A stretch of 64,000 nt of DNA from Streptomyces roseus (GCF_001044425.1 NZ_LFML01000149.1:74752-138751), one strand, 5' to 3'. Positions 47,801 through 58,600 are shown, counted from the stretch's first letter. Numbers and translations are program-made. The notes: a model not told the origin generated them from the sequence alone.

Positions 47801-50800
47801 CCTGGAGGAGCTCATCCTCCAGGCCCCCCTCGTCCTGCCCGAGCGCGGCGGCGTCGCGCTCCAGGTTTCGGTCGCCGGACCCGACGAACTGGACCGGCGG
47901 CCCGTGCTCATCCACTCCCGGCCCCAGGACTCCCTCCCCGACACGCCGTGGGTTCTGCACGCCCAGGGTCTCCTCGCCGCCGCTCCCGCCGCCTCCGGCG
48001 CGGACCTCACCGTGTGGCCGCCCGCCGGCGCCGCCGAGGTGGCCGTGGGCGAGGCGTACGAACTGCTCCGCGAGCGCGGCTACCACTACGGGCCGGTGTT
48101 CCAGGGCCTCAAGGCCGCCTGGCGCCAGGGCGACGCGGTGTACGCCGAGGTCGAACTGCCCGAGCAGGCGCACGAGGACGCCGACCGCTTCGGCGTTCAC
48201 CCCGCCCTCCTCGACGCGGCCCTGCACGGCTCCCTGCTGGACGACGGCCGAAGCGACGGCCGAAGCGACAGCCGGGGTGACGGCGAGAACGAAGGCTCCG
48301 GCGTGCTGCTGCCGTTCGCCTGGCGCGGCGTGCGCTTCCACGCCGTCGGCGCGACCCGTCTGCGCGTACGGATCGCCCCCTGCGGCCCGGACGGCATCAC
48401 CATCGACGGCGCCGACACGGACGGTCTCCCCGTCTTCTCCGTCGAGTCGCTCACCTCGCGGCCCGCAGCCCCGGCCGAGTCCGCCGGACAGGCCCCGGGC
48501 GGCGCGCTGTTCACCGTCGAGCTCCAGCCGCTGCCGGCCCCCGCCGCCGCCCCCGCCCCGCTGTCCTGGGGGCCGTGGGAGGCCGACGACCGTACCGGGC
48601 CCGCCAAGGACGTACTCGTCCTCGACGGCTCGGAAGGCATCGAGGCCGCGGACACCGCCGCCCGGGTGCACGCGGCCGCGGCCCGGGCCCTGGCCCGCGT
48701 ACAGGAATGGCTCGCGGACGAGCGGTACGCCGACTCCCGCCTGCTCGTCCTCACCCGGGGCGCGGTCGCCGCGCCCGGCGAGGGCGTCACGGACCTGGCC
48801 GGTGCGGCGGTCCGCGGTCTCATGCGCTCGGCCCAGGCCGAGAACCCCGGCCGGATCGTCCTGGCCGACCTCGAACCCGGCTCCGCCGGACTCCCGGTGG
48901 AGCCCGCCGTCCTGCTGGCCGCCGCCGAGCCCGAGATCGTCGTACGGGGCGGTGCTCCGTACGCCCCGCGCCTGGTCCGTGCGGCGAACGGGGCCACGGC
49001 GCCGGAGGCGGTCCCCGCGGTCCGCTTCGACGCCCCCGGCGCCGTCCTGCTCGCCGGCGGCACCGGCACGCTGGGCCGCCTGGTCGCCCGCCACCTCGTC
49101 ACCGAGCACGGCGTACGGGAGCTCCTGCTGGTCGGCCGCCGCGGCCCCGAGGCCCCCGGCGCCGCCGACCTGCACGCCGAACTCACCGGCCTCGGCGCCG
49201 AGGTCACCCTCGCCGCCTGCGACCTCGCCGACCCGGACCAGGCGCGCGAGCTGCTCGCCCGCCACCGGGTGTCCGCCGTGATCCACCTCGCGGGCGTGCT
49301 CGGCGATGTCACCATCGGCTCGCTCACCCCCGAGCTGCTGGCGGGCTCGCTGCGCCCCAAGGTCGACGCCGCGTGGAACCTCCACGAGCTGACCCGCGGC
49401 CGGGAGCTGTCCGCCTTCGTGCTGTTCTCCTCGGTCGCCGGCGTCCTCGGCAACCCGGGCCAGGGCAACTACGCCGCGGGCAACGCCTTCCTCGACGCCC
49501 TCGCCGCCCACCGCCGCGCCGAGGGCCTGCCCGGCCAGTCGCTCGCCTGGGGCCTGTGGGCCACCGAGGGCGACGGCGGCTCCGTCAGCGGCGACGGCAT
49601 GGCGCAGGAGCTGAACGGCACCGACCTCCAGCGCATGCGCCGCTCCGGCATCGGCGCGCTGTCCGCCGCCGACGGCCTGGCCCTGTTCGAGACCGCCACC
49701 GCCTCGGCCGACCCCGTCCTGCTACCGCTCGCACTCGACCTCGCCGCCCTGCGCGCCGCCGAGGAGCTGCCCGCGCAGTTCTCCGCGCTGGTCCGCAGGC
49801 GCGCCCGCGCCGCGGCCGGCGCCGGCCGCGCCCGTACCGCCACCCGCGGCCAGGAGCTCGCCGCGCTGCCGGAGAAGGAGCGCCGCCGCGCCCTGCTGGA
49901 CCTCGTACGCGGCCAGGTGGCCTCGATCCTGGGGCACTCCACCACGGCCGAGGTCGGCCCCGAGCGCGCCTTCAACGAGCTGGGCTTCGACTCGCTCACC
50001 GCACTGGAGCTGCGCAACCAGGTCACCACCGCGACCGGCCTGCGGCTGACCCCGACGCTCGTCTTCGACCACCCGAACGCCCAGGCGGTCGCCGAGCACC
50101 TCGACACCCTCCTCGCCCCGGCCGCGGACACCGCCGCTGCGGCGACCGTCACGGGCGGCGCGGCGGCCGACGACGACGACCCGATCGTCATCGTCGGCAT
50201 GGCCTGCCGCTACCCGGGCGGCGTCCGCTCGCCCGAGGACCTGTGGCGCCTCGTCGAGGACGAGGTCGACGCGATCACCGAGTTCCCCGTCAACCGCGGC
50301 TGGGACCTCGACGGACTGTACGACCCCGAGCCGGGCACCCCCGGCAAGGTGTACGTCCGCCACGGCGGCTTCCTGCACGACGCCGACGAGTTCGACCCGG
50401 CGTTCTTCGGCATGAGCCCCAACGACGCCCTGACCACGGACCCGCAGCACCGGCTGCTGCTGGAGGTCGCCTACGAGGCCCTGGAGCGCGCGGCGATCGA
50501 CCAGGCCTCGCTGAAGGGCACCTCCACCGGCGTGTTCGCCGGGATCATGTACCACGACTACACGGGCAACAGCGCCGCCGGTTCGCTCGGTTCGGGCCGC
50601 GTCTCCTACACGTTCGGCCTCGAAGGCCCGTCCGTGACGGTGGACACCGCCTGCTCCTCCTCGCTGGTCGCCCTGCACCTCGCGGCGCAGGCCCTGCGGT
50701 CCGGCGAATGCCCGCTGGCCCTGGTCGGCGGCGTGACCGTGATGTCGTCCACCGAGACCTTCGTGGAGTTCTCGCGCCAGCGCGGCCTGTCCAAGGACGG

Positions 50801-53800
50801 CCGTTGCAAGTCCTTCTCCGACGCGGCCGACGGCGCCGCCTGGTCCGAGGGCGTCGGCGTCCTCGTCATCGAGCGGCTGTCGGACGCACGGCGCAACGGG
50901 CACCAGGTGCTCGCCGTGCTGCGCGGCAGCGCCGTCAACCAGGACGGTGCGAGCAACGGCCTGATGGCGCCGAACGGGCCCTCGCAGCAGCGGGTCATCC
51001 GCCAGGCGCTGGCCAACGCGGGCCTGTCGAGCGCGGACGTCGACCTCGTCGAGGCGCACGGTACGGGCACCACCCTCGGCGACCCGATCGAGGCCCAGGC
51101 GCTGCTCGCGACGTACGGGCAAGGCCGCGGGGACGCGGAGCCGCTGTGGCTGGGCTCCATCAAGTCGAACATCGGGCACGCGCAGGCCGCTGCCGGTGTG
51201 GCCGGGGTCATCAAGATGGTCCAGGCGCTGCGGACCGGCATCATGCCGAAGTCCCTGCACCTGGACACGGCGTCGACCAAGGTCGACTGGGAGGCGGGCG
51301 CGGTCCGCCTCCTCGACGAGGCCCGCAAGTGGCCCGAGTCGGACCGCCCGCGCCGCGCCGGCGTCTCCTCGTTCGGCATCAGCGGCACCAACGCCCACGT
51401 CATCCTGGAGGCCCCGGCCCTCCCGGAGGCCCCCGCCGGCGAAACCCCCGCCGCGCCGGCGGCGGAGGTCCCGGCGCGGGTCGTGCCGTGGCTGCTCTCC
51501 GCGCGGGACGCGGAGGGGCTCGTACGGCAGGCCGGCCGGCTGCTGGCGCACCTGGACACGCTGCCCGCCGCCGAGCCGCGTGACGTCGGGTACTCGCTGG
51601 CGACCACGCGGGCGCCCCTGGAACACCGGGTCGCGCTTCTCGCCACCGACTCCGCGCAGGCCCGCCGGGCCTTGGCCGCGCTCGCGGACGGGGCGCCAGC
51701 CGCCGTGCCCGCCGTACGGGCGGCCACCGGCCCTCTCACCGCCTTCCTCTTCTCCGGCCAGGGCGCCCAGCGCCCCGGCATGGGGCGCGAACTGCACGCC
51801 GCCTTCCCGGTGTTCGCCGAGGCCTTCGACGCCGCCCTCGCCGAACTCGACCGGCACCTGGACCGGCCGCTGCGCGAGGTCGTCTGGGGCGAGGACGCGG
51901 GCGAGCTGAGCCGTACGGTCTACACCCAGAGCGGGCTGTTCGCCTTCGAGAGCGCCCTGTTCCGGCTGCTGGAGTCCTGGGGGGTGAGCCCGGACTTCCT
52001 CGCCGGGCACTCCATCGGCGAGATCACCGCCGCCCACGTCTGCGGCGTGCTGTCCCTGGCCGACGCCGCCCGGCTGGTCGCCGCCCGCGGCCGGCTGATG
52101 CAGGCCCTGCCCTCCGGCGGAGCCATGGCGGCCGTGCAGGCCTCCGAGGAGGAGGTGCTGCCGCTGCTCACCGACGCCGTGAGCATCGGCGCGGTCAACG
52201 GACCGCAGTCCGTGGTCGTCTCCGGCGCCGAGGACGAAGTCACCGCGATCCAGGAACACTTCACCGCCCTCGGCCGCAAGACCTCCCGGCTGCGCGTCTC
52301 GCACGCCTTCCACTCGCCGCTCATGGAGCCGATGCTCGCCGAGTTCGGCGCCGTCGCGGCCGGACTCACCCCGGCCGAGCCCCGGATCCCGCTCGTGTCG
52401 AACGTGACCGGCCGGATCATGACCGCCGAGGAGATCGCCGACCCGCAGTACTGGGTCCGCCACGTCCGCGAGGCCGTCCGCTTCTGCGACGGCGTACGGG
52501 CCCTCGCCGAGGCCGGAGCCACCGCCTTCGTCGAGGTCGGCCCGGACGCCGTCCTCGCGGGGCTCGGCCCCGCCTGCCTCGCCGACGCAGAGACCGGCAC
52601 GGGCCGCGAGACCGACACGGGAACCGGCACCGACGCGGGCACGGGCAGGGGCACCGCCGACGCCCCGGTGTTCGTGGCGCTCTCGCGCCGCGAACACGAC
52701 GAGGAGCACACCCTCGTCGCCGCCCTCGCCCGGGCCCACACCCACGGCGTCGACGTCGACTGGCACGCCTTCTTCGCCGGCAGCGGCGCACGGCGCGTCG
52801 AGCTGCCGACGTATGCCTTCCGCCGCGACCGTTTCTGGGCGCTCGACGAGCGCCGCGGCGGGGACGCCGGCTCGCTCGGCCTCGACGCCGTGGACCACCC
52901 GCTGCTGAGCGCGGCTGTCCCCGCCCCCGGCACCGGCGGAGCCACCTTCACCGGCCGCCCCGCCCGCTCCGCCCAGCCCTGGCTGGAGGACCACGACCTG
53001 CTCGGTACGGTCGTCCTCCCCGCCACCGGCTTCGTCGAACTGGCCCTGCGCGCCGGGGCCGAGTTCGGCTGCGACCGGCTGGCCGGCCTGACCCTGCACG
53101 CCCCGCTGCCGCTGCCCGAGCAGGGCGGCGTCCCCCTCCACGTGGTGGTGGGCGCGCCGGGCGAGGACGGTCTGCGCCCGGTCGGCGTGTACTCCCGGGC
53201 CGAGGACGCCGACGGCGACGCGGACTCCGGCTGGACCCTGCACGCCGAGGGCACGCTCACCACCGGCACCACCGGCACCACCGGCACCACCGGCACCACC
53301 GGCACCACCGGCACCACCGGCACCACCGGCACCACCGCCCCCGCCGACCTGTCGGCGTGGCCGCCCCCGGGCGCCTCGCCCGTCGCGGTGGCCGACGCGT
53401 ACGAGCGGCTGCTCGTCCGCGGCTACGGGTACGGCCCCGTCTTCCAGGGCCTGCACGCTGCCTGGCGGCGCGGCGGCGAACTGTTCGCCGAGATCGCGCT
53501 GCCCGCCGACGCGGGCTCCGGCGAGGCCGCGGCCGAGCGGTTCACCGTCCACCCCGCCCTGCTCGACGCGGCCCTGCACCTCGACCGCCTCGACCGCCTC
53601 GACCAGCCCGGCACCGATGCCCCGGCCCCGCTGACCACCGCCTCCTGGAGCGACCTGCGGCTGCACCGGACCGGCGCCACCGCCCTCCGCGTCCGCATCA
53701 CCCGCGACGCGCAGGGCACGCTCGCCCTCGAAGCGGCCGACGCCGAGGGCCGCCCCGTCCTGTCGGCGGCCGCGGTCGACCAGCGCACCGTCTCGGCGGA

Positions 53801-55601
53801 GGAACTGCGCACCGGCGAACAGCCCGGCGCCCTCCACCGGCTGACCTGGATCCAGACCCCCGCCGGCGGCTCCGCGCCGCAGGAGGCGCCCGTCCTCTTC
53901 GAATGCCCCGTACCCGAGGGGGCCGCCGACGCCGACGCGGCCGCCCGCGCCCGTACGGTGGCCGCGGCCACCCTGGACCGGCTCGCGCGCTGGATCGGCG
54001 AGGAGCAGGAGTCCGCCGCGCCCCTGGCGGTGGTCACCCGCGGGGCCGTCGCCGTCCGCGAGGACGAGGGCGCCGACCTCGCCCAGGCCCCGGTCCCGGG
54101 TCTGGTACGGGCCGCCCAGAGCGAGCACCCCGGCCGCTTCGTGCTGGCCGACCTCGACGACACCGAGGCCTCCCGGCAGGCGCTGCCCGCCGCCCTCGGC
54201 GCCGGGCTCACCGAGTTCGCGATCCGGGCCGGCACCGTCCTCGTGCCCCGCCTGGCCAAGGCCCCCGCGCCCGCCGCGGACCGGCCGTCCCTGGCGGCCG
54301 GCACGGTGCTGGTCACCGGAGCCGGGTCCGCCGCAGGCGCGGCGGTAGCCCGCCGCCTGGTGACCGAGTACGGCGCCGCCCGCCTGCTGCTCGTCCGTAC
54401 GCGGACCACCGCCGACCCCGGTGACCCCAGCGGCCCCGGTGACCTCAGCACCGACCTCACCGGCCTCGGCGCCGAGACCGTCGTCGCCGACTGCGATCCC
54501 GCCGACCGCGCCGCCCTCGCCGCGCTGCTGGCCGGCGTACCCGCCGGGCAGCCGCTCGTCGCGGTCGTCCACGCCGACCTCCCGGCCGGCGCCACCCGCA
54601 CCGACCCGCAGGACGCCGCCGCACTCGACGCCGACCTGCGGCGCAGCGCCGACGCGGCCTGGAACCTGCACGAGCTCACCCTCGAACAGCCCCTCGCGGC
54701 CTTCCTGCTGCTGTCCTCCTCCGCCGGGCTCATGCACGGCGCCGGACAGGGCGCCCGCGCCGCCGCGGCCGGCTTCCTCAGCTCGCTCGCCCGGCACCGC
54801 CGCACCCTCGGACTCGCCGCCACCGCCCTCGCCTTCGGGCCCTGGGAGGCGGCCGCCGCGCCCGCCGGGCAGACGGAGCTGCTGGCCTCGCTCGGACTGC
54901 CCGCGCTGGGCGCCGAGCGCGGCCTGGCCCTGCTCGACGAGGCGCTGCGCACCCCCGAGGCGGACCTGACCGCCCTCGACCTGGACCGCGGCACCCTCCG
55001 CGCGGCCGCCGGCCGGGTCCCGGCCGTCCTGGCCGGCTTCGTACGGACGCCCGCCGGCCGCTCGGGCCGGGGCGGCGACGAGGCCGAAGGGCTGCGGCGC
55101 CGGCTCACCGGCCTGGACCCGGCGGAGCGGGAGCGGCTGCTCCTGGAGCTGACGCGCTCGCAGGTCGCCGGACTGCTCGGCCACGCCTCGGCCGACGCCG
55201 TCGCCGCCGACCAGTCGTTCCAGGAGCTCGGCTTCGACTCGCTGGCCGTCGTCGAACTGCGCAGCCGCCTGGGCACGGCCACCGGACTCGCCCTCCCGGC
55301 GAGCCTCGCCTTCGACTTCCCGACCTCGCGGGCCGTGGCCGGCTACCTGGCCGACGCCCTGCGGCCCGAGGACAACGACGGGACGCACGCGGTGACCGAG
55401 GTGCTGGACCAGCTGGACGCGGCCCTCGCCGCCGTCGCCCAGGGCGCCGCCGACCCCGCCCGCATCACCGCACGGCTCGAAGCGGTACTGCGCCGCTGGC
55501 AGGACACCCGCACCACCGAACCGGCCGGCCCGGAGCAGGACTTCGAGGCGGTCACCGACGACGAACTGTTCGAGGCACTGGACCGGGAGCTCGGGCTCTG
55601 A
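44850..55601 (+). CDS. Modular type I PKS, two modules (second KR dead)
   Basis: 3583 residues. GTG 44850 is nine bases after AGGAGG. An N-terminal docking helix (NEEKLLGYLRRATTDL) precedes module 1: KS about 35-452 (DTACSSS), AT about 559-870 (GHSIGE, HAFH, malonyl), DH about 925-1205 (HDVLGAVLLP; DAALH), KR about 1398-1600 (GGTGTLG, Tyr in NYAAGN near 1542), ACP (Ser near 1715). Module 2: KS about 1777-2186, AT from about 2298 (HAFH, malonyl), DH from about 2684 (HDLLGTVVLP; DAALH), KR from about 3151, ACP (Ser near 3464), C-terminal docking tail DDELFEALDRELGL. In the second KR the cofactor loop is GAGSAAG, the Lys position is Ser (LRRSADAAW, near 3266), and the Tyr position reads GARAAAAG (Arg near 3304), so it should not reduce. 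The module's DH would then have no substrate and a beta-ketone would remain. Confidence 0.94.
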   Translation: MSNEEKLLGYLRRATTDLREARKRLAAAERRSSGEPIAVVGMACRYPGGVTSPDELWRLVAEGRDGVSAFPEDRGWNTDALYDPEPGKPGRTITREGGFLYDAGDFDAGLFGISPREALALDPQQRLLLETSWEAIENAGIAPHTLRGTKTGVFGGVMYHDYALGTEAAATTGGSLVTGRVAFSLGLEGPAVTIDTACSSSLVALHLAAQSLNSGESTLALAGGVTVMTEPDMFLYFSHQRGMAADGRCKPFASNADGTGCSEGVGVLVLERLSDARRNGHPVLAVIRGSAVNQDGASSSMTAPNGPSQQRVIRSALENAGLTVADVDAVEAHGTGTRLGDPIEAQALLATYGQGRDEDQPLWLGSLKSNLAHTQAAAGVGGVIKMIQALRHGLLPKTLYAEDPTPHVDWTAGNVRLLTEPVAWPAGERPRRAGISSFGLSGTNAHVIVEEAPAAGPVEADAVEPDADVRTLPLVPVAVSGRSPKALAEQAGRLYAHVTAHADLSLADLGFSAATTRTPHEHRAVVVGADREELLTGLSALAEGSATSVAVQGVVREGRSAFLFTGQGAQRPGMGRELHAAFPVFAQALDEVVGALDAHLDRPLYEVMWGESAEDEALLNSTAYTQPALFAIETALFRLVESWGVRPDFLAGHSIGEITAAHAAGVLSLEDAARLVTARGRLMQALPAGGAMAAIEATEEEVLPYVSDVVGIAAINSPRSIVVSGAEEAVEAIRSAFTGLGRKTTRLRVSHAFHSPLMDPALAEFRAVAESVTYAPAQIPVVSGVHGQLSEDWGTPDYWTRHLREAVRFSDTVQHLHAKGVTRFLELGPDAVLTALTQNTLDGEDAVVEPAVRKSRPEARTLLTALARLHATGTAVDWTAFYAGTGARTVALPTYAFQRERYWMITDLTGAGDASAFGLAPADHPLLGAVISSPGTDGVTFSGRLGVDTQPWLADHDVLGAVLLPGTGFVELALHAGEQIGHGTLEELILQAPLVLPERGGVALQVSVAGPDELDRRPVLIHSRPQDSLPDTPWVLHAQGLLAAAPAASGADLTVWPPAGAAEVAVGEAYELLRERGYHYGPVFQGLKAAWRQGDAVYAEVELPEQAHEDADRFGVHPALLDAALHGSLLDDGRSDGRSDSRGDGENEGSGVLLPFAWRGVRFHAVGATRLRVRIAPCGPDGITIDGADTDGLPVFSVESLTSRPAAPAESAGQAPGGALFTVELQPLPAPAAAPAPLSWGPWEADDRTGPAKDVLVLDGSEGIEAADTAARVHAAAARALARVQEWLADERYADSRLLVLTRGAVAAPGEGVTDLAGAAVRGLMRSAQAENPGRIVLADLEPGSAGLPVEPAVLLAAAEPEIVVRGGAPYAPRLVRAANGATAPEAVPAVRFDAPGAVLLAGGTGTLGRLVARHLVTEHGVRELLLVGRRGPEAPGAADLHAELTGLGAEVTLAACDLADPDQARELLARHRVSAVIHLAGVLGDVTIGSLTPELLAGSLRPKVDAAWNLHELTRGRELSAFVLFSSVAGVLGNPGQGNYAAGNAFLDALAAHRRAEGLPGQSLAWGLWATEGDGGSVSGDGMAQELNGTDLQRMRRSGIGALSAADGLALFETATASADPVLLPLALDLAALRAAEELPAQFSALVRRRARAAAGAGRARTATRGQELAALPEKERRRALLDLVRGQVASILGHSTTAEVGPERAFNELGFDSLTALELRNQVTTATGLRLTPTLVFDHPNAQAVAEHLDTLLAPAADTAAAATVTGGAAADDDDPIVIVGMACRYPGGVRSPEDLWRLVEDEVDAITEFPVNRGWDLDGLYDPEPGTPGKVYVRHGGFLHDADEFDPAFFGMSPNDALTTDPQHRLLLEVAYEALERAAIDQASLKGTSTGVFAGIMYHDYTGNSAAGSLGSGRVSYTFGLEGPSVTVDTACSSSLVALHLAAQALRSGECPLALVGGVTVMSSTETFVEFSRQRGLSKDGRCKSFSDAADGAAWSEGVGVLVIERLSDARRNGHQVLAVLRGSAVNQDGASNGLMAPNGPSQQRVIRQALANAGLSSADVDLVEAHGTGTTLGDPIEAQALLATYGQGRGDAEPLWLGSIKSNIGHAQAAAGVAGVIKMVQALRTGIMPKSLHLDTASTKVDWEAGAVRLLDEARKWPESDRPRRAGVSSFGISGTNAHVILEAPALPEAPAGETPAAPAAEVPARVVPWLLSARDAEGLVRQAGRLLAHLDTLPAAEPRDVGYSLATTRAPLEHRVALLATDSAQARRALAALADGAPAAVPAVRAATGPLTAFLFSGQGAQRPGMGRELHAAFPVFAEAFDAALAELDRHLDRPLREVVWGEDAGELSRTVYTQSGLFAFESALFRLLESWGVSPDFLAGHSIGEITAAHVCGVLSLADAARLVAARGRLMQALPSGGAMAAVQASEEEVLPLLTDAVSIGAVNGPQSVVVSGAEDEVTAIQEHFTALGRKTSRLRVSHAFHSPLMEPMLAEFGAVAAGLTPAEPRIPLVSNVTGRIMTAEEIADPQYWVRHVREAVRFCDGVRALAEAGATAFVEVGPDAVLAGLGPACLADAETGTGRETDTGTGTDAGTGRGTADAPVFVALSRREHDEEHTLVAALARAHTHGVDVDWHAFFAGSGARRVELPTYAFRRDRFWALDERRGGDAGSLGLDAVDHPLLSAAVPAPGTGGATFTGRPARSAQPWLEDHDLLGTVVLPATGFVELALRAGAEFGCDRLAGLTLHAPLPLPEQGGVPLHVVVGAPGEDGLRPVGVYSRAEDADGDADSGWTLHAEGTLTTGTTGTTGTTGTTGTTGTTGTTGTTAPADLSAWPPPGASPVAVADAYERLLVRGYGYGPVFQGLHAAWRRGGELFAEIALPADAGSGEAAAERFTVHPALLDAALHLDRLDRLDQPGTDAPAPLTTASWSDLRLHRTGATALRVRITRDAQGTLALEAADAEGRPVLSAAAVDQRTVSAEELRTGEQPGALHRLTWIQTPAGGSAPQEAPVLFECPVPEGAADADAAARARTVAAATLDRLARWIGEEQESAAPLAVVTRGAVAVREDEGADLAQAPVPGLVRAAQSEHPGRFVLADLDDTEASRQALPAALGAGLTEFAIRAGTVLVPRLAKAPAPAADRPSLAAGTVLVTGAGSAAGAAVARRLVTEYGAARLLLVRTRTTADPGDPSGPGDLSTDLTGLGAETVVADCDPADRAALAALLAGVPAGQPLVAVVHADLPAGATRTDPQDAAALDADLRRSADAAWNLHELTLEQPLAAFLLLSSSAGLMHGAGQGARAAAAGFLSSLARHRRTLGLAATALAFGPWEAAAAPAGQTELLASLGLPALGAERGLALLDEALRTPEADLTALDLDRGTLRAAAGRVPAVLAGFVRTPAGRSGRGGDEAEGLRRRLTGLDPAERERLLLELTRSQVAGLLGHASADAVAADQSFQELGFDSLAVVELRSRLGTATGLALPASLAFDFPTSRAVAGYLADALRPEDNDGTHAVTEVLDQLDAALAAVAQGAADPARITARLEAVLRRWQDTRTTEPAGPEQDFEAVTDDELFEALDRELGL
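53259..53336 (+). repeat. Eight-copy ACCACCGGC tandem repeat inside a DH domain
   Basis: Eight perfect 9-bp units from 53259 to 53330, plus a partial ninth, encode (Thr-Thr-Gly)8 in the second DH of the two-module PKS, just before DLSAWPP. The same position in module 1 is a short Ala-rich loop. The unit keeps the reading frame, so length can vary without loss of the protein. Slippage or assembly error could alter the copy number. Confidence 0.9.
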
Positions 55602-55671
55602 CCCGCCGCGACAACGGACAACGACCCCGACCGCCGCGATCCACAGTTGGCTTCAGATTGGTTGACTTCAG

Positions 55672-58600
55672 ATGCCTGACCAGGACAAACTCCGCGACTA
55701 TCTCAAGCGTGCGACCGCCGACCTGCAGAGCGCCAAGAGGCGCCTGCGCGAGGCCGAGGCCCGCGAGCACGAGCCGATCGCGATCGTCGGGATGGCCTGC
55801 CGCTACCCCGGCGGGATCGGCTCCCCCGAGGACCTGTGGGACCTGGTGGCCTCCGGCGGCGACGGGATCACCGGCTTCCCGCTGAACCGGGGCTGGGACG
55901 TCGACGGGCTGTACGACCCGGAGCCGGGCACGCCCGGCAAGTCGTACGCCCGGGAAGGCGGGTTCCTGCACGACGCCGACCGGTTCGACGCCGACTTCTT
56001 CAAGATCAGCCCGAAGGAGGCGCGGGAGACCGACCCCCAGCAGCGCCTGCTGCTGGAGACCTCCTGGGAGGCGCTGGAGCGCGCCACCATCGACCCGCAC
56101 TCGCTGCGCGGCAGCCGCACCGGCGTGTACGCGGGCGTCGTCTACCACGACTACCCCTCCGACGGCGGGATCGGCGGTCTCGGCTCGATCGCCTCCGGCC
56201 GCATCGCGTACACCCTCGGCCTGGAGGGCCCCGCGGTCACCGTGGACACGGCCTGCTCCTCCTCGCTCGTCGCCCTGCACTGGGCGGTCAAGGCCCTGCG
56301 CGCCGGCGAATGCTCCCTGGCCCTGGCCGGCGGCGTGACCGTGATGGCGACGCCGACCTCCTTCGTCGGCTTCAGCCAGGAACGCGGGCTGGCCCCCGAC
56401 GGCCGCTGCAAGTCCTTCGCCGCGGCCGCCGACGGCACCGGCTGGGGCGAGGGCGCGGGCATGCTCGTCGTCGAGCGGCTCTCCGACGCCCGCAGGAACG
56501 GCCACCCGGTGCTCGCCGTCATCCGCGGCAGCGCCGTCAACCAGGACGGCGCCTCCAACGGCATCACCGCTCCCAACGGCCCGTCCCAGCAGCGGCTGAT
56601 CGAGCAGACCCTGGCCGGGGCGCAGCTCACCGCCGACCAGGTCGACGCGGTCGAGGCGCACGGTACGGGCACCACCCTCGGCGACCCCATCGAGGCGCAG
56701 GCGCTGCTCGCCACGTACGGCAAGGGCCGCCCCGCCGACAAGCCGCTGTGGCTGGGCTCCATCAAGTCGAACATCGGGCACGCACAGGCCGCGGCCGGGG
56801 TCGGCGGCATCATCAAGATGGTCCAGGCGATCCGCCACGGCGTCCTGCCCAAGACCCTGCACGTCGACGAGCCGAGCCCCAAGGTGGACTGGTCGGCGGG
56901 CAACATCCGGCTGCTCACCGAGGCCGTCGACTGGCCCGAGACCGGGGAGCCGCGGCGCGCCGCCGTCTCCGCGTTCGGCCTCAGCGGCACCAACGCGCAC
57001 GTCATCATCGAGGCTGCGCCGGCCGAGGAGGCCCCGGAGGGCGCCCAGGCCCCCGAAGCCCAGGCCCCCGAAGCCCTCGCCCCCGCGCTGCTGCCGCTCT
57101 CGGCGAAGACCGCCGACGCGCTGCGCGCCCAGGCCGCCAACCTGCTGGACCACCTGAGCGCCCTGGACGCCGCCGGTGACGAGGCGCCCGTACGCGACCT
57201 CGGCCACTCGCTGGCCCTCACCCGCGCCGCGCTGGAGCACCGCGCGGTCCTCCTCGCCGCGGACCGCGAGGAGCTCGTACGGGGCCTGACGGCCCTCGCC
57301 GAGGGGGACGTCCCGGGCGACGCGGCCCGCGCCGTGGCCGAGCCCGACGTCCGCACCGCCTTCCTCTTCTCCGGGCAGGGCGCCCAGCGCCTGGGCATGG
57401 GCCGTGAACTGCACGCCGCCTTCCCCGTCTTCGCCGCCGCCCTCGACGAGGCGGCCGCCGCCCTCGACGCCCACCTCGACACCCCGCTCAAGGGCGTCAT
57501 GTGGGGTGACGACGAGCAGGCGCTGAACAGCACCGCCTACGCCCAGCCCGCGCTGTTCGCCGTCGAGAGCGCCCTGTTCCGGCTCGTCCGCTCCTGGGGC
57601 CTGCGCCCCGACGTCCTGGCCGGCCACTCCATCGGGGAGGTCGCCGCGGCCCACGCCGCCGGGGTCCTCGACCTCGCCGACGCGGCCCGTCTGGTCGCCG
57701 CGCGCGGCCGCCTGATGCAGGCCCTGCCCGCGGGCGGCGCGATGGCCGCGATCCAGGCCACCGAGGAGGAGGTCCGCCCCCACCTCACCGACGGCGTGGG
57801 CATCGCCGCGGTCAACGGCCCCCGCGCGGTGGTCGTCTCGGGCGAGCAGGACACCGTACGGGCCATCGCCGCCCACTTCGGGCAGGACGGCCGCAAGACC
57901 AAGGAACTGCGGGTCTCGCACGCCTTCCACTCCCCGCTGATGGACCCGATGCTGGAGGAGTTCCGCGCCGTCGCCCAGAGCGTGACCTGGAACGAGGCCC
58001 GGATCCCCGTCGTGTCGAACCTGACCGGCCGCCCGGCCGGGGACGGCGAGCTCCAGAGCGCCGACTACTGGGTCCGCCACGTCCGCGAGGCCGTCCGCTT
58101 CTCCGACGCCCTGCGCGCGATCGAGGCCGACGGGGTCCGCGTCCTGCTGGAACTCGGCCCGGACGCCGCGCTCACGCCGATGGCAGCCGACTCGCTCACC
58201 GCCGAGGCGGGCGCGGTCGTCGCCCCCGCCCTGCGCCGCGGCCGCGACGAGGAGCGCACGCTCCTGGCCGCCGTCGCCCAGGCGTACGCCCGCGGCGCCG
58301 CCCTGGACTGGCCGGCCCTCTTCGCGGCCCGCCCGGCCGCCCGCCCGGCCCGCCGCCTCGCGCTGCCGACCTACGCCTTCCAGCACCGCAGCTTCTGGGC
58401 CGACGCCGTCCCGGCCACCCCGGGCCTGCTCGCCGCCGCACGGGGCGGCGCCGGCGGCGCGGCCGACCCGGCCGACACCGCCTTCTGGGAGTCCGTCGAG
58501 CACGCCGACGTCGACGCCCTGGCCGGCCGGCTGGAGATCGCCGCCGAGCCGCTCCACGAGGTGCTGCCCGCCCTCTCGAAGTGGCGCCGCCGCCACCAGG

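Noticed and set aside
53259..53336. CRISPR-like array
   Set aside because: The 9-bp units have no spacers and are in frame within a PKS domain.
49722..55388. An 1888-codon minus-strand frame opposite the two-module PKS
   Set aside because: Shadow of the PKS coding frame; Gly/Val/Arg-rich translation with no recognisable protein.
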